DNA of 64,000 nt, taken from Aquanectria penicillioides. Lineage: Eukaryota > Ascomycota > Sordariomycetes > Hypocreales > Nectriaceae. The stretch covers positions 2,914,001-2,978,000 of the forward strand of contig PYIU01000009.1 of NCBI GenBank assembly GCA_003415625.1, given 5' to 3'. Positions 49,202 to 61,486 of the stretch are shown here, one piece after another. The notes under the pieces are model-generated. The model made no database searches. It was not told where the DNA came from and saw only the letters and a program-made list of their open reading frames with translations. Position numbers and translations under genes: made by a program. The stretch's first letter is position 1. Every line of letters begins with the position of its first letter.

Positions 49202-52200
49202 GGGAACGACGGATAACTTACAAATTGGGTTTCCGTCGCCATACCCAACAGGCCACGTCTCTGGGGCAAGGAGAAGCTTGCATGAGCTTGTTGAACGACA
49301 CCGACGCCGCCGCCGCCGCCCGCATCGCAGCGAACTAACCCCGCTGCAGCGGGTGCCGGGTGGGTGGGTGGTGAGGGGCAAGCAGGCCAAAAAGCCGTGG
49401 GCATGGGTGTGAGAGTTTGTGAGTGTGTGAGTGTGTGAGGGTGAGACTGAGCGAATGAACGGCTGTAAATAAGCATGAGAAGGGCAAAACGTGTGTGCGT
49501 GAGACTGATGAGAGAGAATTTTTTTTTTCTCCCTTCCCTCCTCTCTGCTTTGGCTTTGCCGACGCGGGTTTTCCCCGGCGGCTAGAACGGGCCGAGGAAA
49601 ACTAATGAGGCTATTTCGTCTTGTTCTCATGATCGGCAAGAGGGTGTCCTGGACAGTTGGATTGGGGTCGGGAGCAAGTCGCCTCACTGATCATCGAGTC
49701 AGGAAGGTACTGTTGCTTGATTGTGATTGATAAAAGATGAATGGCGGAGAAACCCATGAGGCATGAGGTGCACTGGGCCCACGACATTGGTGTTCGTCGA
49801 TTGTCTAGTTGCCTTGTCTGGTTAAGGCTGCAGTTGACCGGTGGTGCGGGGATGTGGCCTAAACTCATTGCCGCATGATTGTTTTCTGGTCATAAGGCGG
49901 GACTTGGCTCGAGATGGCAACTGGCCCTTGATGGCATCAGCATCAGCATCTCACATCCTCGGGCCCTCCACAGGGTCCTCCACACACAGGGTCCTCCATG
50001 AAGGGGTTGGCTGGTTAGCAAGATGGCTGGCTGGCTGGCGGGCTGGTTCGGTTGGGGAAGAAACAGGGTCTAGCAGGTGGGTTTTCACCGTGAGATGGTG
50101 CCATTCGGTGTGGTGGAATGTGGGGAGCCGGTTGCTGTTGGACAGAAGAGGCCACGCTAATCGGGCGAGCCAGAGGCTCAAGAAGCACCCACCAAACCCA
50201 ACGAGCAGTCATGAGAGAGTCTTGGAGGGATGGCATGGCACGGTACGGGAGGGCAGCCTTGGCATGGCATCGCGAAGGAACGGGCACTGCGAGGGCGGCG
50301 ATGAACACAATCGAGCGGGGGGCGTGGTGCTGTTTGGATTGGGCCAAGCCCAGCGACGACGAGGTGGTGTGGGCAACGAGATAGAGCGTCGTGGTGTGGT
50401 GTATACAGTATTGGTGCGTCCGTCCTGGTGTGTGTCCTGGAGAAACTTGGCTCTGGACAGGCAAAACCCCCCGGAGACGGCTCCCGCTCCTAGTGTAGGT
50501 GTAGCAGCAGCAAAGCCTTGTTGGACCTGGACGGACTGCTAACCGGAGGGTGCAAATTAGGCAGTGGACCGAGCAAATTCAACGAGAGCAGCGTACCGTA
50601 CTACTATACATACGTACTGTACATGTGCAGCATGTGTGGTGGATTGGGATGGTTGGCCGGGGGGACTGCGGAGGTGACTATTGGCGCCGCTGTCTCAGGG
50701 GGTTGGTCTGCTGGTACGGTACTGTTCTCTCCCCTCTGCCTCTGCGACTATGCCATCCCATCTCAAGCCATGCTGCCATGGTCCATGGGTCGAGGGGGGC
50801 GAGAGAGGGTGGAGGTATCCGTAGGGATGGAGACACCCGTGCGTGCGTGCGTACTCGTATTGAGGGGGGCAGGGCGACGTAAGAGCCTAAAGGTGAGGAG
50901 GAGGGCAGGTAAGCGGCCAGCACTGGAGGAGGGCCGCCGAAGAGGAACGAGGAGGAGTATACGGACTATGCTCCACGCGAATACGTTGGGCAGACGTTTG
51001 ATGTCTTCCTTTTGCAGGGAGAATGGAGAGGACTCGTCATGCCCACGCTGGAGGGGAGCCAGTGAACAGCAACAATGACAATAGGGAGCGATCCAGCACT
51101 ACACGATCTGCGTGCTACCTAAAATGCGTACGTGCCTACCTAACGCATGAACCAAGTACCTAATCCAGCCATCTCCCAGGTGATAATTCGCATCTTGGTT
51201 GGCAGCAGGTGTGAATAATTGCTGTGCAATTGCATCTTGGTCTTGGGGCAATAAGAAGAAGAAGAATAATAATAATATACTCCGCAGGGTACCACGGTGC
51301 GTAGCAGTTCGGTGCGGACAGCCGCCGCCCGTCTCGAGGCCGTGTCCCGCCACCGCGCCATTGGTATATCCACGGGAATGGTGTGTGGGAAGGAAAATAT
51401 CATCCATCAATACGAGTACGGTCCATTCGTTCATGACATGCAAACAACCCAAAAAAAGAAGTGAGAAGCTTATACTATGTAAGGCTGCAAAACCTTCTTT
51501 CCATTCCCGCTCACCGGGCTGGCTGACTGATGGCCGCTGATGCGAATGGGGGGATTCGTGCATTGCAGCTACGTAACCATCGTCTATCTGTCTGGTGACG
51601 GTGGCCTAATTAAAAAATTAACATCTGGTCCTGGACTATCGACACCAAGGGCCCAGACGCCCAGACTACCTGCGTAGTACGTAGATTAGATTCCCAACAA
51701 GACTCGCCATCCTGGGTGCATGGATGCCGAACCGGTCTCATGCCAAGCTTTCCCCGAATCAAAATTGGGTGTGTATACGGATGGATACAAGCCCCAATAA
51801 TAATGGAGGACATGCTTCGAGTCTTGGCCCTGACGATTATCCTTCCCGCCCTTCTTGGGTCTCCGCATCAGCAACGCCAGAGGGAACAAAATAAAATAAG
51901 ATAAAATAGTCACGACACGGTGACGACAGTGAAATTAAAGCATACGAGAGCCAAGTCAATGACGCGAATGCATACTTTGCACACGCAGGACAGAAAAAGG
52001 AAAATCACAAAAGAAATCTGGGTCGTGTGCTGTTGCCGCCACCGTCGCATGGGCTTGGTGGTACCCTCATGTTTGGGGCTCTGTTTCATGCACACGGGCG
52101 TCTCTGCTCTGCTGTCCATTCTTTGGGATCGACGCATTCCAGGGGGGTTTATTGAGGGGGGTGCTCATCATTACCATTATCATCATCATTATCCTGTTTC

Positions 52201-52266
52201 TGCACGGCCATGATTTTTTTCTTATTTCATTTTTTTTTCCTCTTGTACAACTCTCACTGATGCTAC

Positions 52267-52283
52267 ACACACACACACACACA
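52267..52283 (+). repeat. (CA)n microsatellite
   Basis: Uninterrupted CA/AC dinucleotide run; a second AC run occurs near 53003-53019 in the BAR gene leader. Confidence 0.7.
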
Positions 52284-53120
52284 GTCATGCATTCTCCTTT
52301 TTTGCCAGTAACCACCTAGCACACCATCCAATGCTGCCCCATTTTCAGTAGATGGCTGCATTGGCTAGCGATAAGATACGGGATGTGGTTGCGCTACTGC
52401 AGCTCTAGGCAGGTCAGTATGGATTAGTGCATGGGGGGGCCGCACACACTGGCCTTTGGCACCTAATTAGGCCCAGCCACTGAAGCTTGATGCCCTTCCG
52501 GGGGACTTTGCCAATGTCAGGGACGAAGTAGCGGGGCCGCGGCCGCGATATGTGCGGGTACCTCCCCTATTGCAGACCCCTCGGTACCCAGCGCCCCCCA
52601 GCGTGCCTGGTCTGGAGTATCCCTGATACATGCACTCCCCCACAGGGCCCGGCTCCTCTGCATCTGTCACATCCTGGGATGCTCGACCCCCAACCAACTC
52701 TTTCGCCACAAAGGGACCCCCGACATGTCTCCTGCCCCCTGGTTTTGACTGGGATTTTTGTTCATTTATCCGTCCGTCGCTCGCTTCCATTGCTGTTCAT
52801 GAAGCTCTGTTCCCGGCCAAATCTCAGTCCTGCCTTTCTTTTATTTCATTCTTCTGGGCTTCTCTGATACTGATACCTGCCTGCATCCTCGGCCGTTTGA
52901 TCAGCTTGCGCCGTTGCCAACGTCACCCCTCCCGGTCTGCGACCAACACAAGTTTGCGACAGCATCACCATAACCCCAACAGTGACATTTCCCACCACAT
53001 ATACACACACACACACAGTTGCTCAGCGCTCCGCAACCGGACTGGATCCGAATCTAAGCAAATTCCACAAAGGCGAAATCCTATCTCGAATCCAAGGCCA
53101 ACGAGCCTAAAGTCGCCAAC

Positions 53121-54497
53121 ATGCATCTGACCAAGAAGATCGATCGGGCTTTCCAATGGGCTGGAGAGAAGGTGGGCGGCCAGAACCGCACGGCCCATTC
53201 AGACGAGTTCAAGATGCTCGAGACTGAGATGGCCCTTCGACACGAAGGTTTGTGAAAGCTGCATCTCCCAGGAATGTCCATCATAACTAACGTTTTGTTT
53301 CTCCAGGTATGGAGCGCCTGCAAAAGTCAATGGGCGGCTACGTCAAGTGGGTTTCGAAGCGCAGCGAGCTCTTCGAGGACAAGGAGCGTGGCTCCCCCGT
53401 CGCCTACTTGGGCCGCACCATGGCCGTCCACGGAGAGGACTTTGAGCAGGATTCCGAGTATGGAAACTGCCTCCTTTCCCTGGGTCGCGCCAACGAGCGC
53501 ATCGGTGGAATTCAGGAGACCTATGTCGATTGCGCTACCGCCACCTGGCTGGACAACCTCGAACGCAGCCTTGCCATGATGAAGGAATACCAGGTACGCA
53601 ATCCACCGTGACGCAACCGCCACCCCTGTCCAATTTGACAGCTTTGCTAATTCGCTACAGGCTTCCCGAAAGAAGCTCGAGAACCGACGCCTCGCATACG
53701 ACGCCAGCACCGCCAAGCTGGCAAAGGCCCGCCGCGATGACTTCCGAGTCGAGGAGGAGGTCCGCATGAACAAGGCCAAGTTCGAAGAGTCCACCGAGGA
53801 CGTCCTCCGCCGCATGCAAGACATCAAGGAGTCAGAGGTTGACAGCATCTCGGCCCTGACTCAGTTTATGGACGCCGAGCTCGATTACCATGAGCGCTGC
53901 GCCGAGGAGCTGCGCCGTGTCCGCCAGTCTTGGGCCGGAGCCTCTGCATCCTCTCCTACATACGGTAGCGCGCGACCCATTGCCCGCAGCCGCTCCAACA
54001 CTGCCCGATCCTGGCAAGAGCCTCGCCAGCACGCCGTCTTCGAAGAGCCTGAGCCGGTCCCGCAGCTCGCCCCGGAGCCTATTCGCATCCCCAACCGATC
54101 TCCCAGCAGCCGCCGCCTCGCCCCGCCGCCTCCTCAGCCTCCTCGACCTGCCATCGCCAGAGCCTCGACTTTCGATGCCCGATCAGTTTCGGGCCATGCC
54201 ACGCCCCTGGCCAGCGTCAACCTTCGTCCTACTGGTGCCCCGCTCTCCCGAGTCGCAACCGACAGCAGTGCTTACAGCCGCGGTGGTGACGACGTCTTCT
54301 CCGATGACATCTCAACGCCCAGTCGAAGCGGGAGCCCAGACTGGGGCGATCGCAGCGCCAGTCCCGCCACCAGCTACGGAAGCATCAGCAGAAGTACCAG
54401 CGCCTTGGGCAAGAAGCCTCCTCCACCTCCTCCTGTTAACCGAGCCAAGAAGCCCCCGCCACCTCCCCCTGCCAGGAGGGAGAACTTGGGATATTAG
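53121..54497 (+). CDS. BAR-domain protein with proline-rich tail
   Basis: Three exons: 53121-53247, 53307-53593, 53661-54497 (introns of 59 and 67 nt), 416 residues. The first 240 residues are a helical BAR domain (amphipathic MHLTKKIDRAFQWAGEKVGG start, then the long coiled helices LENRRLAYDASTAKLAKARR and MQDIKESEVDSISALTQFMDAELDYHERC), which bind curved membranes in endocytosis or vesicle traffic. The tail is Ser/Pro-rich and ends with two runs of prolines, KKPPPPPPVNRAKKPPPPPP, typical SH3 ligands, but it has no SH3 domain of its own. No transmembrane segment. Function in endocytosis/actin patch organisation is an inference. Confidence 0.9.
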
Positions 54498-55002
54498 AGC
54501 ATGTCAATGGAGGAGCATCTATATGATGAAGATGGATTCATTGGTCGGTTGATTGATTGGGTTTCTCATGTTCCTATTAGTTCTCTGGGTCTGTATCATT
54601 GGGTTTGCGGCGTTAGGTAGGGCGATACTCTTACACTTGGGCAATCACTTGGGAAATGGTCAAGGGTCACGTTGAACGCGACTGTCGTTTGCGTCGTCCA
54701 AAACGGACTGTTAATTGAAATTTGTCTTTCTTTTCGTTACATACACTTGCCTGTCATGTTTGCTTTTTCCGTGAACCGATTCAAATCTCCACAATTGTCA
54801 TGTCTCGGTGCATATGACCAGGTTTCGTTGGTTCGGCGTGCTGCAGCTGAATCCTGAGTAATTATAGTGTCACGTGACTGCTTCTGCCTGTGATAGCTTC
54901 ACAAGCAGCTCCAGCTTTGATCAACAACCTGCTTCGCCTTCGCGCCCACCACAACTTCACCTTCGCCGTCCCGCTGTCCACCCGCGTCCGACTGATCCCA
55001 AA
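54498..55002. promoter_or_regulatory. Intergenic/promoter region of cyclin H with E-box
   Basis: 3' flank of the BAR gene and promoter of the cyclin gene, with a CACGTGAC motif at 54871-54878, 125 nt before the ATG. The open frame upstream of the ATG to 54874 is not supported. Confidence 0.4.
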
Positions 55003-56107
55003 ATGGCGACCGAGGATGAGCGGTACCGGCAATCGAGCCAGTTCCGCCTCTGGTCCTTTTCCCCCGGCGGCCTTCAGGACCTCCGATCCAAGACCAACTC
55101 GCTCGCCAAGGAGCAGATTGCACCTCGCCTATCCGCCGATCCGGCGCCCGACTTCCTCACCCCAGACGAGGAGGTCAGGCTCGTCAAGTTCTTCACCGTC
55201 GAGCTCATCCGCGCCGCCCAGTTCTGCGAGCTGCCCACCGAGATCCGAGCCACGGCTGCGATTTTCCTGCGACGCTTCTACGTGACCAACTCGGTCATGA
55301 CATACCCCGCCACTGACCTGCTCAAGACGTCTCTGTTCTTCGGGTGCAAGGCCGAAGGTTTCTTCTACAAGCTTGGCGCCTTCTCGGAAAAGTTCCCCAA
55401 CACGACCGGCGAGCAGATCCTGGCTGGAGAGTTCTTGCTCTGCCAGGGCATTCGCTTCGCCTTTGACGTTCGACACCCGTTCCGCGCGCTCGAGGGCGCT
55501 ATTCTGGAACTGCGGAGGAAGCTGCCAAACGAAGAGTCGCGAGTCAACAGGGCGCATGCTCGAGCCCGAGAGGTTCTCAAGTTTAGTCCGCTTGTGACAG
55601 ACGCCTACTTCCACTACACTCCAAGTCAAATCATGATGGCGGCTATTTCCATGGTAGATCAAGGCCTAGTGGATGTTTTGGTGCCCTCATTACCCCAGAA
55701 CGGAGAGCACAGTCACGCAAAGATGCACGCGGAGATGCGGGAGAAGATCATGGACTCTATCGGGAGCTGTAGGAAAATGCTGGAGGAAGAGCCGCCAGAG
55801 AGAATGACGGACTACTGGGGCACGGTATGCTAAATGACCCTACAACAGAAACTGTGCAGATGCTAACGCTGGCCAGCCCGAGATCGTCAAGGCCATGAAG
55901 CCGCTCCGAAAGAAGCTTCAGAAATGTCGAGACCCCGATCGAGCGAACCTAGTCAACCTTCAGCGGGCGAGACGCGAGCAGGCCATGAACAAGGAGAAGA
56001 AAACTGTCGCCAACGACGACGGGGCCGTGTTTGGTGATGAGTTGGCCAGAGAACCGAAGAGGGTCAAGCTGGAGAAATCAGATGATCTCTTTGGCCCGCC
56101 ACTATGA
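55003..56107 (+). CDS. ccl1: Cyclin H / Ccl1 (TFIIK/CAK subunit)
   Basis: Two exons: 55003-55824 and 55877-56107 (intron 52 nt), 350 residues. Cyclin H/Ccl1 activates Kin28/Cdk7 in the TFIIH CAK complex, which phosphorylates the RNA polymerase II C-terminal domain. The start shows the conserved YRQSSQFRLWSFSPGGL and SLAKEQIAP, then the cyclin box with ATAAIFLRRFYVTNSVMTYPA and FGCKAEGFFYKL. After the second repeat (ILAGEFLLCQGIRFAFDVRHP) come helices ending in DYWGTPEIVKAMKPLRKKL, across the intron, and a basic tail (KEPKRVKLEK-like). Chosen ATG (55003) precedes MATEDERYRQSS; the upstream frame is unsupported. Confidence 0.95.
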
Positions 56108-56883
56108 GATTCCTTGCGTGGACCCAAACGAAATGACGACAAAGTGCAACCATTGCACACACATTACTTGACTAAGCGAAAAGCGATGGCCATAAAACAG
56201 CATTCAGTGCTTCAAGATCTAACGCCATTATTAGCATGTTGACTTATGTCTAACCTGCTAGGCATATGTATGACTTGAGATCATACAGCACCATGCATCC
56301 AAGGACCGAGCAGAGGTCTGACGCATGGATTCTCTTGTCTTTACTACGAAGTCCCAACAGCTTCTGAGGCGTGGAGGCGTCCCCTTTAGGAAAGAATCTA
56401 CAAAATAGGATGGATTCCCGGACAGGACAGTATCGGGAAATCCCCAGTGGAATGGCAACAAAAGAGAGAGGCCAGTGGTATCCTCGTTGACATGGGCTGC
56501 TCACAATAGGAGTTGGCCGTAGCCATCATTCCAAATATAGATATAGACAAGGTCAATTGCCTTTAATGCTCTAATCACTCAACTACAACCTTGACACTAT
56601 TGAAGCAATTATTGCCAATCACCCCATTGGCAGAAGGCGATTAGATGGATTCGGGGCGGACCTAAGCCCAAACAGTATCATTGCGTGGTTAGCACTATGG
56701 ATATGATCTCTTACTCAACCACATCTCCAGTTGACCTTTGTCATTTGATCTCAATTATTCGTCATTGTCGCATACCGTACATGCTTTACCAAGACAGCTA
56801 CAGAGCTTCATAAGATGCAAACGCCATCTCTTCCTTCTATCCAGCGATAAATGTATTTATTTATTCGTCTCCCGTCATGCCAT
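56108..56883. other. Convergent 3' region
   Basis: Lies between the ends of cyclin H and the S15-type hydrolase; no supported gene. Confidence 0.4.
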
Positions 56884-58709
56884 TTACCGGGGGGTAAAAG
56901 GCAGGATCAGAGAACTGGGGTACTCGGCGCCAAAGTGAACTGTGTGCTCGCCTCGGTTGAGCTCCTCCTCGGGTCTATCCCGAGAGAAGGACTTGTATTC
57001 TGCAAGACTGGGGAATTGGCCGCCAACCTGATGGACATTAGCATGGTTGTGTCTACGCTACATGGGTTGGAACTTACCCTAAGACTGATGCTCTCGCCAG
57101 CGTCGAAATCAACGCCCATGGCCCAGATGCCAATCTCCAGCTTCACAATCTTTCCAGGCTTAATCTTCTCTTGCTTCGCGTGGGGGTGGAATGGGAACTG
57201 AGGGTGGATGCTGCGGGACTCGTCGATGGCTCGCTGGGATGCGCGGAGAATGCCAGCCGAGCCAAGATGGAGGTTCAAGCTGGCCTGGTCCTTCTCTGCA
57301 ATCTCGGCAATGGATTTGACTGGAGTGGCCTTGAAGGGGAAGTTCAAGTGCATGAGGACATTACCGTCCTTGTCCTTCTTGCGCAGGATGACAAACACGG
57401 TAAAGTCATCTCGGGCATCGCACGACATGTATAGCACAGCTTTGGGCAGGCCGATCAGGCGTGCGGGCTCGTCAAAGGTATATGTGAATTCGGAGAAGCT
57501 CTTGAAGTCCTCGGAGTTGTGGGACGACTTGCCCAGCGTCGGGTTGCGGCCGGCCTTGAGCTCGTTGGGGTGGAGGAACAGCTCGCGGTATTCGGTGTTG
57601 GGCACGGGGAAGTCCTCGAGGACGATGTCGTCGATGGCCTCGCGATCGCCAAACTGGAGCGTCGACCACCGTACTTTGGGAGTATTCTTCTCCCAGCCGT
57701 TCTCGACGCCCTTGAGGTATCGGTCGAAGAAGACATTGAGCTCCTCCATGGACTCGGGGGTGCTGTACAGCTCGTACCATTCCTGCTTGCTGCCCCAGTG
57801 AATCCACTTGTTGTCGTGGGGGATCTCCAGCCAGCCTCGAACACTCCCCATGGTGTGGATGCTGCTCACGTCGGAGCCGCGAATGTAAGCAGGGCAGCGG
57901 ATCTTGGTCATATCGACGCGCTTGTCCTTCCAGTAGGCGTTCTGGACCTGCGATCGCTGGTACATGGCATCAAAGTCCTCGAGGCCCGAGTTGGTCTGGC
58001 CGCGAACAATGGCGTCGGCGATGAGGTCAAAGTTACTCATGGAGAACCATCCTCCACGGCAGAACTGCTCGCGGTACATGTCAGACATGCCCTCCCAGGG
58101 GGCAATGGCCTTTAATGAGGGAGGCTGCTGGGCGGCGATGAACCACTGGGCAATGGCCAGCGCAGAGTTGCCAGCCATGCCGACCGATCCGTTGCACCAA
58201 TCCATGGCGGCGACGGCTTCGACAACATCGTAGCCGTCTTCGGCGTCCTGGCTGCCCATGACGCAGATCTGGCCATCGCTGTGTCCAGCGCCGCGCGTGT
58301 CGACGCTGATGATGGCGTAACCCTTGGGGCACCAGTATGCGGGATCCAGGCCCTCAAACTTCTCGAGACCGCTGAGGTCGGAGCGAGGCACGCAGCAGTT
58401 CCAGACACACATGGGAAGCATGTCCAGAGCGCTATATTTCTTGCCGTAAAAGGACCAGCTCAGCACGGCGGGGACCTTTTCGGTCGAGTTGGCCGGCCGA
58501 TAGACGTCAATGTAGAGGCGGGCACCATCGCGCATCTTGACCTCGACGTCGTGGTCGATGCGGATGTCGCTGGTGATGGGCTTTGCATTGAATGGATTGG
58601 CGCCGGCCTTGAGAACCTCTGTCTTGCCAGATTGGAAGCCAACATAGCCATTCTCGCCCTCAACGGGGAGCTTGACGCGCTTGGTGGCTACTTGCACGGG
58701 ATTGGGCAT
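56884..58709 (-). CDS. X-Pro dipeptidyl-peptidase (S15) / CocE-type hydrolase
   Basis: Two exons: 57078-58709 and 56884-57027 (50-nt intron), 591 residues. The spliced tail reads VGGQFPSLAEYKSFSRD ... FTPR and ends at 56884, completing the C-terminal jelly-roll domain; reading through the intron gives a non-family tail. An alpha/beta-hydrolase core: SVDTRGAGHSDG (turn), the nucleophile region GMAGNSALAIAQW, the acid region within CPAYIRGSDVSS, and HWGSKQEWYELYS with the catalytic His region. The N-terminal IRIDHDVEVKMRDGARLYIDVYRP is typical of the family. No signal peptide, so an intracellular ester or peptide hydrolase (inference). Substrate unknown. Confidence 0.88.
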
Positions 58710-59494
58710 TGTGAAGGTATTGGCTGCTTAGGGATCTCTCAAATGCGACGTTCAATTGGGATCAGATGAGAGAGATTGAAAGCAGGGAAGGTGAAGATGG
58801 AATGAGAACAAGAAGGAAAAAAGAACCCTTGCAATCATCTTGCGCTCAACAATAAGTAATCGCATCTTGATGCGCATTGCCGAGTGTATGCCGCGCTCAA
58901 CTGGGGTAGCTAGCTTCTCCAACTTGGAGCTTGATTCCATTCCGGGGCGTGCAACCAGCCGAACCGAACTTCGGGCCCGAACCTCGCCTCGGAGCGTTGG
59001 ACCAAAGCCAAGCTTCCTCAATGCTTTTCTCGCTGTCTTTGGTGTAGATCGGCTCGGGCTCCTTCATCCAGGCACCGTCTCCTTGCGGGGAACCCTGTCT
59101 CTAGATGCATGTCCCGAGCCCCCACTGCGGGGATGAGATCTGGGGGATGATCATTTCTTAACGCCTCATTTGACCGAGCCGGAGGCGAAGGATGCTGCCA
59201 GATGAAAGGTGACAGCCATCTCAACCGTCCCCAGACAGGGAGCCGACGGGCCAAGCCCCAGATCCGAATCGACCCGACGACGGTGCTCTGTATATCTAAC
59301 CCCAGCCGAGATGCTTCAGTTGTCTTCATTCGACAAGAAGCCAAGCAAACAAAGTTTACATACATACATACAGCGGCTAACCAACGAGGTCAAAACACGC
59401 ACAACCAAACGACAATCATCCATTTTCTCTTCTTTGAACCCCAGTTCTCTCTCTCTCACACACACATACATTCCACATCCCTCAGTGACTAAAA
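58710..59494. promoter_or_regulatory. Bidirectional promoter of S15 hydrolase and PhyH-like genes
   Basis: 785 bp between divergent ATGs, with polypyrimidine TCTCTCTCTCACACACACATA at about 59448-59468 just upstream of the PhyH-like ATG. No supported gene. Confidence 0.4.
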
Positions 59495-60634
59495 ATGGCC
59501 GCCGCCGATGTCCTGCAGTACCAGACCTTTGCTCCTCGCTTCGAGGCAAAGGATCTGATGGAGTTTGATGAAAACGCCATCTACGGCGACTGGCGCGACG
59601 AGTTCCACAAGAACGGCTGCGTCGTCATCAAGAACGTCATCAGCAAGGAGCGCGCTCAGTACTACTGCGACAAGCAGATTGAGTGGCTCAAGCGGTTCGA
59701 GCTGGGTTTTGACGAAAACAAGCCCGAGACCTGGACTGCCGAGCACCTCCCTATCAGCTTCAAGGGCGGGTAAGTACACACAACTGGCAACACCAGTTCT
59801 GATCTGAATCGGGCTAATCAATGTGCAGTATGTACTTTGCATATGGCTCTCCTCACGAGAAGATGGCCTGGGAGGCCCGCTCTGAGCCTGCCATTATTGA
59901 TGTCTTCTCCAAGCTTTGGGGAACGAACGAGCTCATCTCCTCTTTCGACGGCATGAATATCTCCATGCCGAACCGAAAGGACATCACCTGGAGCCCCTGG
60001 CCCCATACCGACCAGAACCCTCGCCGCAAGGGGTAAGTGTCTGCCTTCCTCTAGCCCGCGCATCAAACTGACATGGGGCAGCATGCAAGCTGTCCAGGGC
60101 CTTCTTAACTACGCCCCCAACGGCCCCAAGGACGGCGGCCTCATGCTCATGAAGGGCTCTGCCAAGCTCTTCAACGAGTTCTTCCAGCAAAAGCGCGAGT
60201 CTGCTGACCACGAGGATGCTCCCCCTCCCGAGATCGAGTTCATGGATCTCTTCCTCTTCAGCGAGAAGGACCTCAAGTGGTTCGAGGAGCGCGGCTGCGA
60301 GATGTTCAAGGTCAACATGGAGCCCGGCGACTTTGTGCTCTGGGACTCGCGCACCATCCACTACGCCCGCTTCCCCGAGGGCAACCAGATCCGCCACGTG
60401 CAGTACATCTGCATGACCCCCCGCGTCTTTGCCGAGCCTGAGGCGCTCGAGGCCAAGAAGACGTGCTTTGAGAACTATATTGGAACCACCCACTGGCCTC
60501 ACTGCAACATCCGCCCCGCTGCGGAGAAGCCCATGCGGGACGGCATGGTGTGCCCCAAGTACAGGACAGAGCCCTTTGAGAAGCCTGAGGTTACGGACAC
60601 TATCCTGAAGTTGGCTGGTGTGAAGCCCTATTGA
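59495..60634 (+). CDS. Phytanoyl-CoA dioxygenase-like (PhyH) protein
   Basis: Three exons: 59495-59769, 59829-60032, 60082-60634 (introns of 59 and 49 nt), 343 residues. A Fe(II)/2-oxoglutarate-dependent oxygenase fold: early segment DEFHKNGCVVIKNVISKE, metal ligands in PWPHTDQNP (HxD at about residue 155) and a distal His in the segment SRTIHYARFPEGNQIRH, with the basic residues there probably binding 2-oxoglutarate. No signal or peroxisomal PTS1 (ends in KPY). Expected to hydroxylate a small molecule; not demonstrably a phytanoyl-CoA enzyme. Confidence 0.9.
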
Positions 60635-61486
60635 GGAGGGCGGATGGGGGACCCAATGGAATAGCCGCTTAGATAGCCGTGTATGGTTAGCAGATTGAAA
60701 ATTAAGCAGTTTTGTATCTCAACGAATGGCCCTCGCTATGCCTGTGACTATGCCTTTGCGGGGTTCTAAACCATTGGCTGACATATCACAACGGTGACCT
60801 TTTGGAGATGGTTTTGCGTGATCTACTACTGTGTGCGTGGTGTTGGAGTAAGACGACAATCTCGCCAAGACAACCTCGTACCGAGGGGATACACAACCCC
60901 CCATCTTCTTCGGATCCGAAGATACGAGAAGGCGTGACGAGATCGAAGCAGGTCAAATTATGAATGACTCCAGTCTCATTGGTCACAGAGAGCTTATCGA
61001 CACGAGATGCAGAAGCTGAGCGAGTCGTGGCTGGCGATGCTCGGTTTGCTTTCCCGAGATGCTAACTCAACAGGGGTAAACGCCACTTTCGGCTCACCAA
61101 AACAAGCTCGCAGACTCGGTTCGGATCTTGAGCTGCCACCCCACGGGGTTCGGGCGTTTCCCCGCAAATTCAAGATGCAGCCCCGAGCACCAAGACGCGG
61201 AGCCAGCCACACAGGCGCGGCACTGGCAGCTCAGCCCCTGGCACGAGACTCCTCGCCCAGTCTCGGCCATGTCATCTGCGATATTCATCCCGAGACAAGA
61301 TTGTTCGGCTCGGGGATGACAAACATCTATAAGGACCCTTGATCTGCGCGCTGCAGAGTCGTTGGGAAAAGAAGAAGCATCACCGCAGCTCGACTTTGGC
61401 AGACAATCTCCATCTCAGCATCACCACCACGACGCTCCAAATCTTTCATCGCCGCCAGCTGCAAGGCGACAGGCGAAGTCCTCATC
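60635..61486. other. Intergenic region, promoter of the MFS transporter
   Basis: No supported gene; GC-rich part near 61100-61260 contains short ORFs only. Confidence 0.4.

Larger units (their letters stand above)
48011..53120. other. 5.1-kb non-coding, microsatellite-rich region
   Basis: No credible CDS on either strand; the long ORFs here are low-complexity and dominated by Trp/Gly/Arg or Ser/Pro. Visible low-complexity: T23 at 49179-49201, CCG repeat near 49305-49320, GTGAGTGTGTGA repeat near 49412-49441, CTGGCTGG run near 50025-50044, AAG/AAT run at 51251-51277, AC runs near 52267-52283, and a purine/pyrimidine-rich leader to 53120. Unlike the gene-poor AT-rich regions elsewhere in the window, this one is GC-rich. 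It lies upstream of the BAR-domain gene and may be its extended promoter or 5' leader. Confidence 0.5.

Noticed and set aside
49841..50542. 233-codon plus-strand frame in the microsatellite-rich region
   Set aside because: Composition is biased (Trp/Gly/Arg/Ser), other frames of the same stretch are also open, and no domain is visible.
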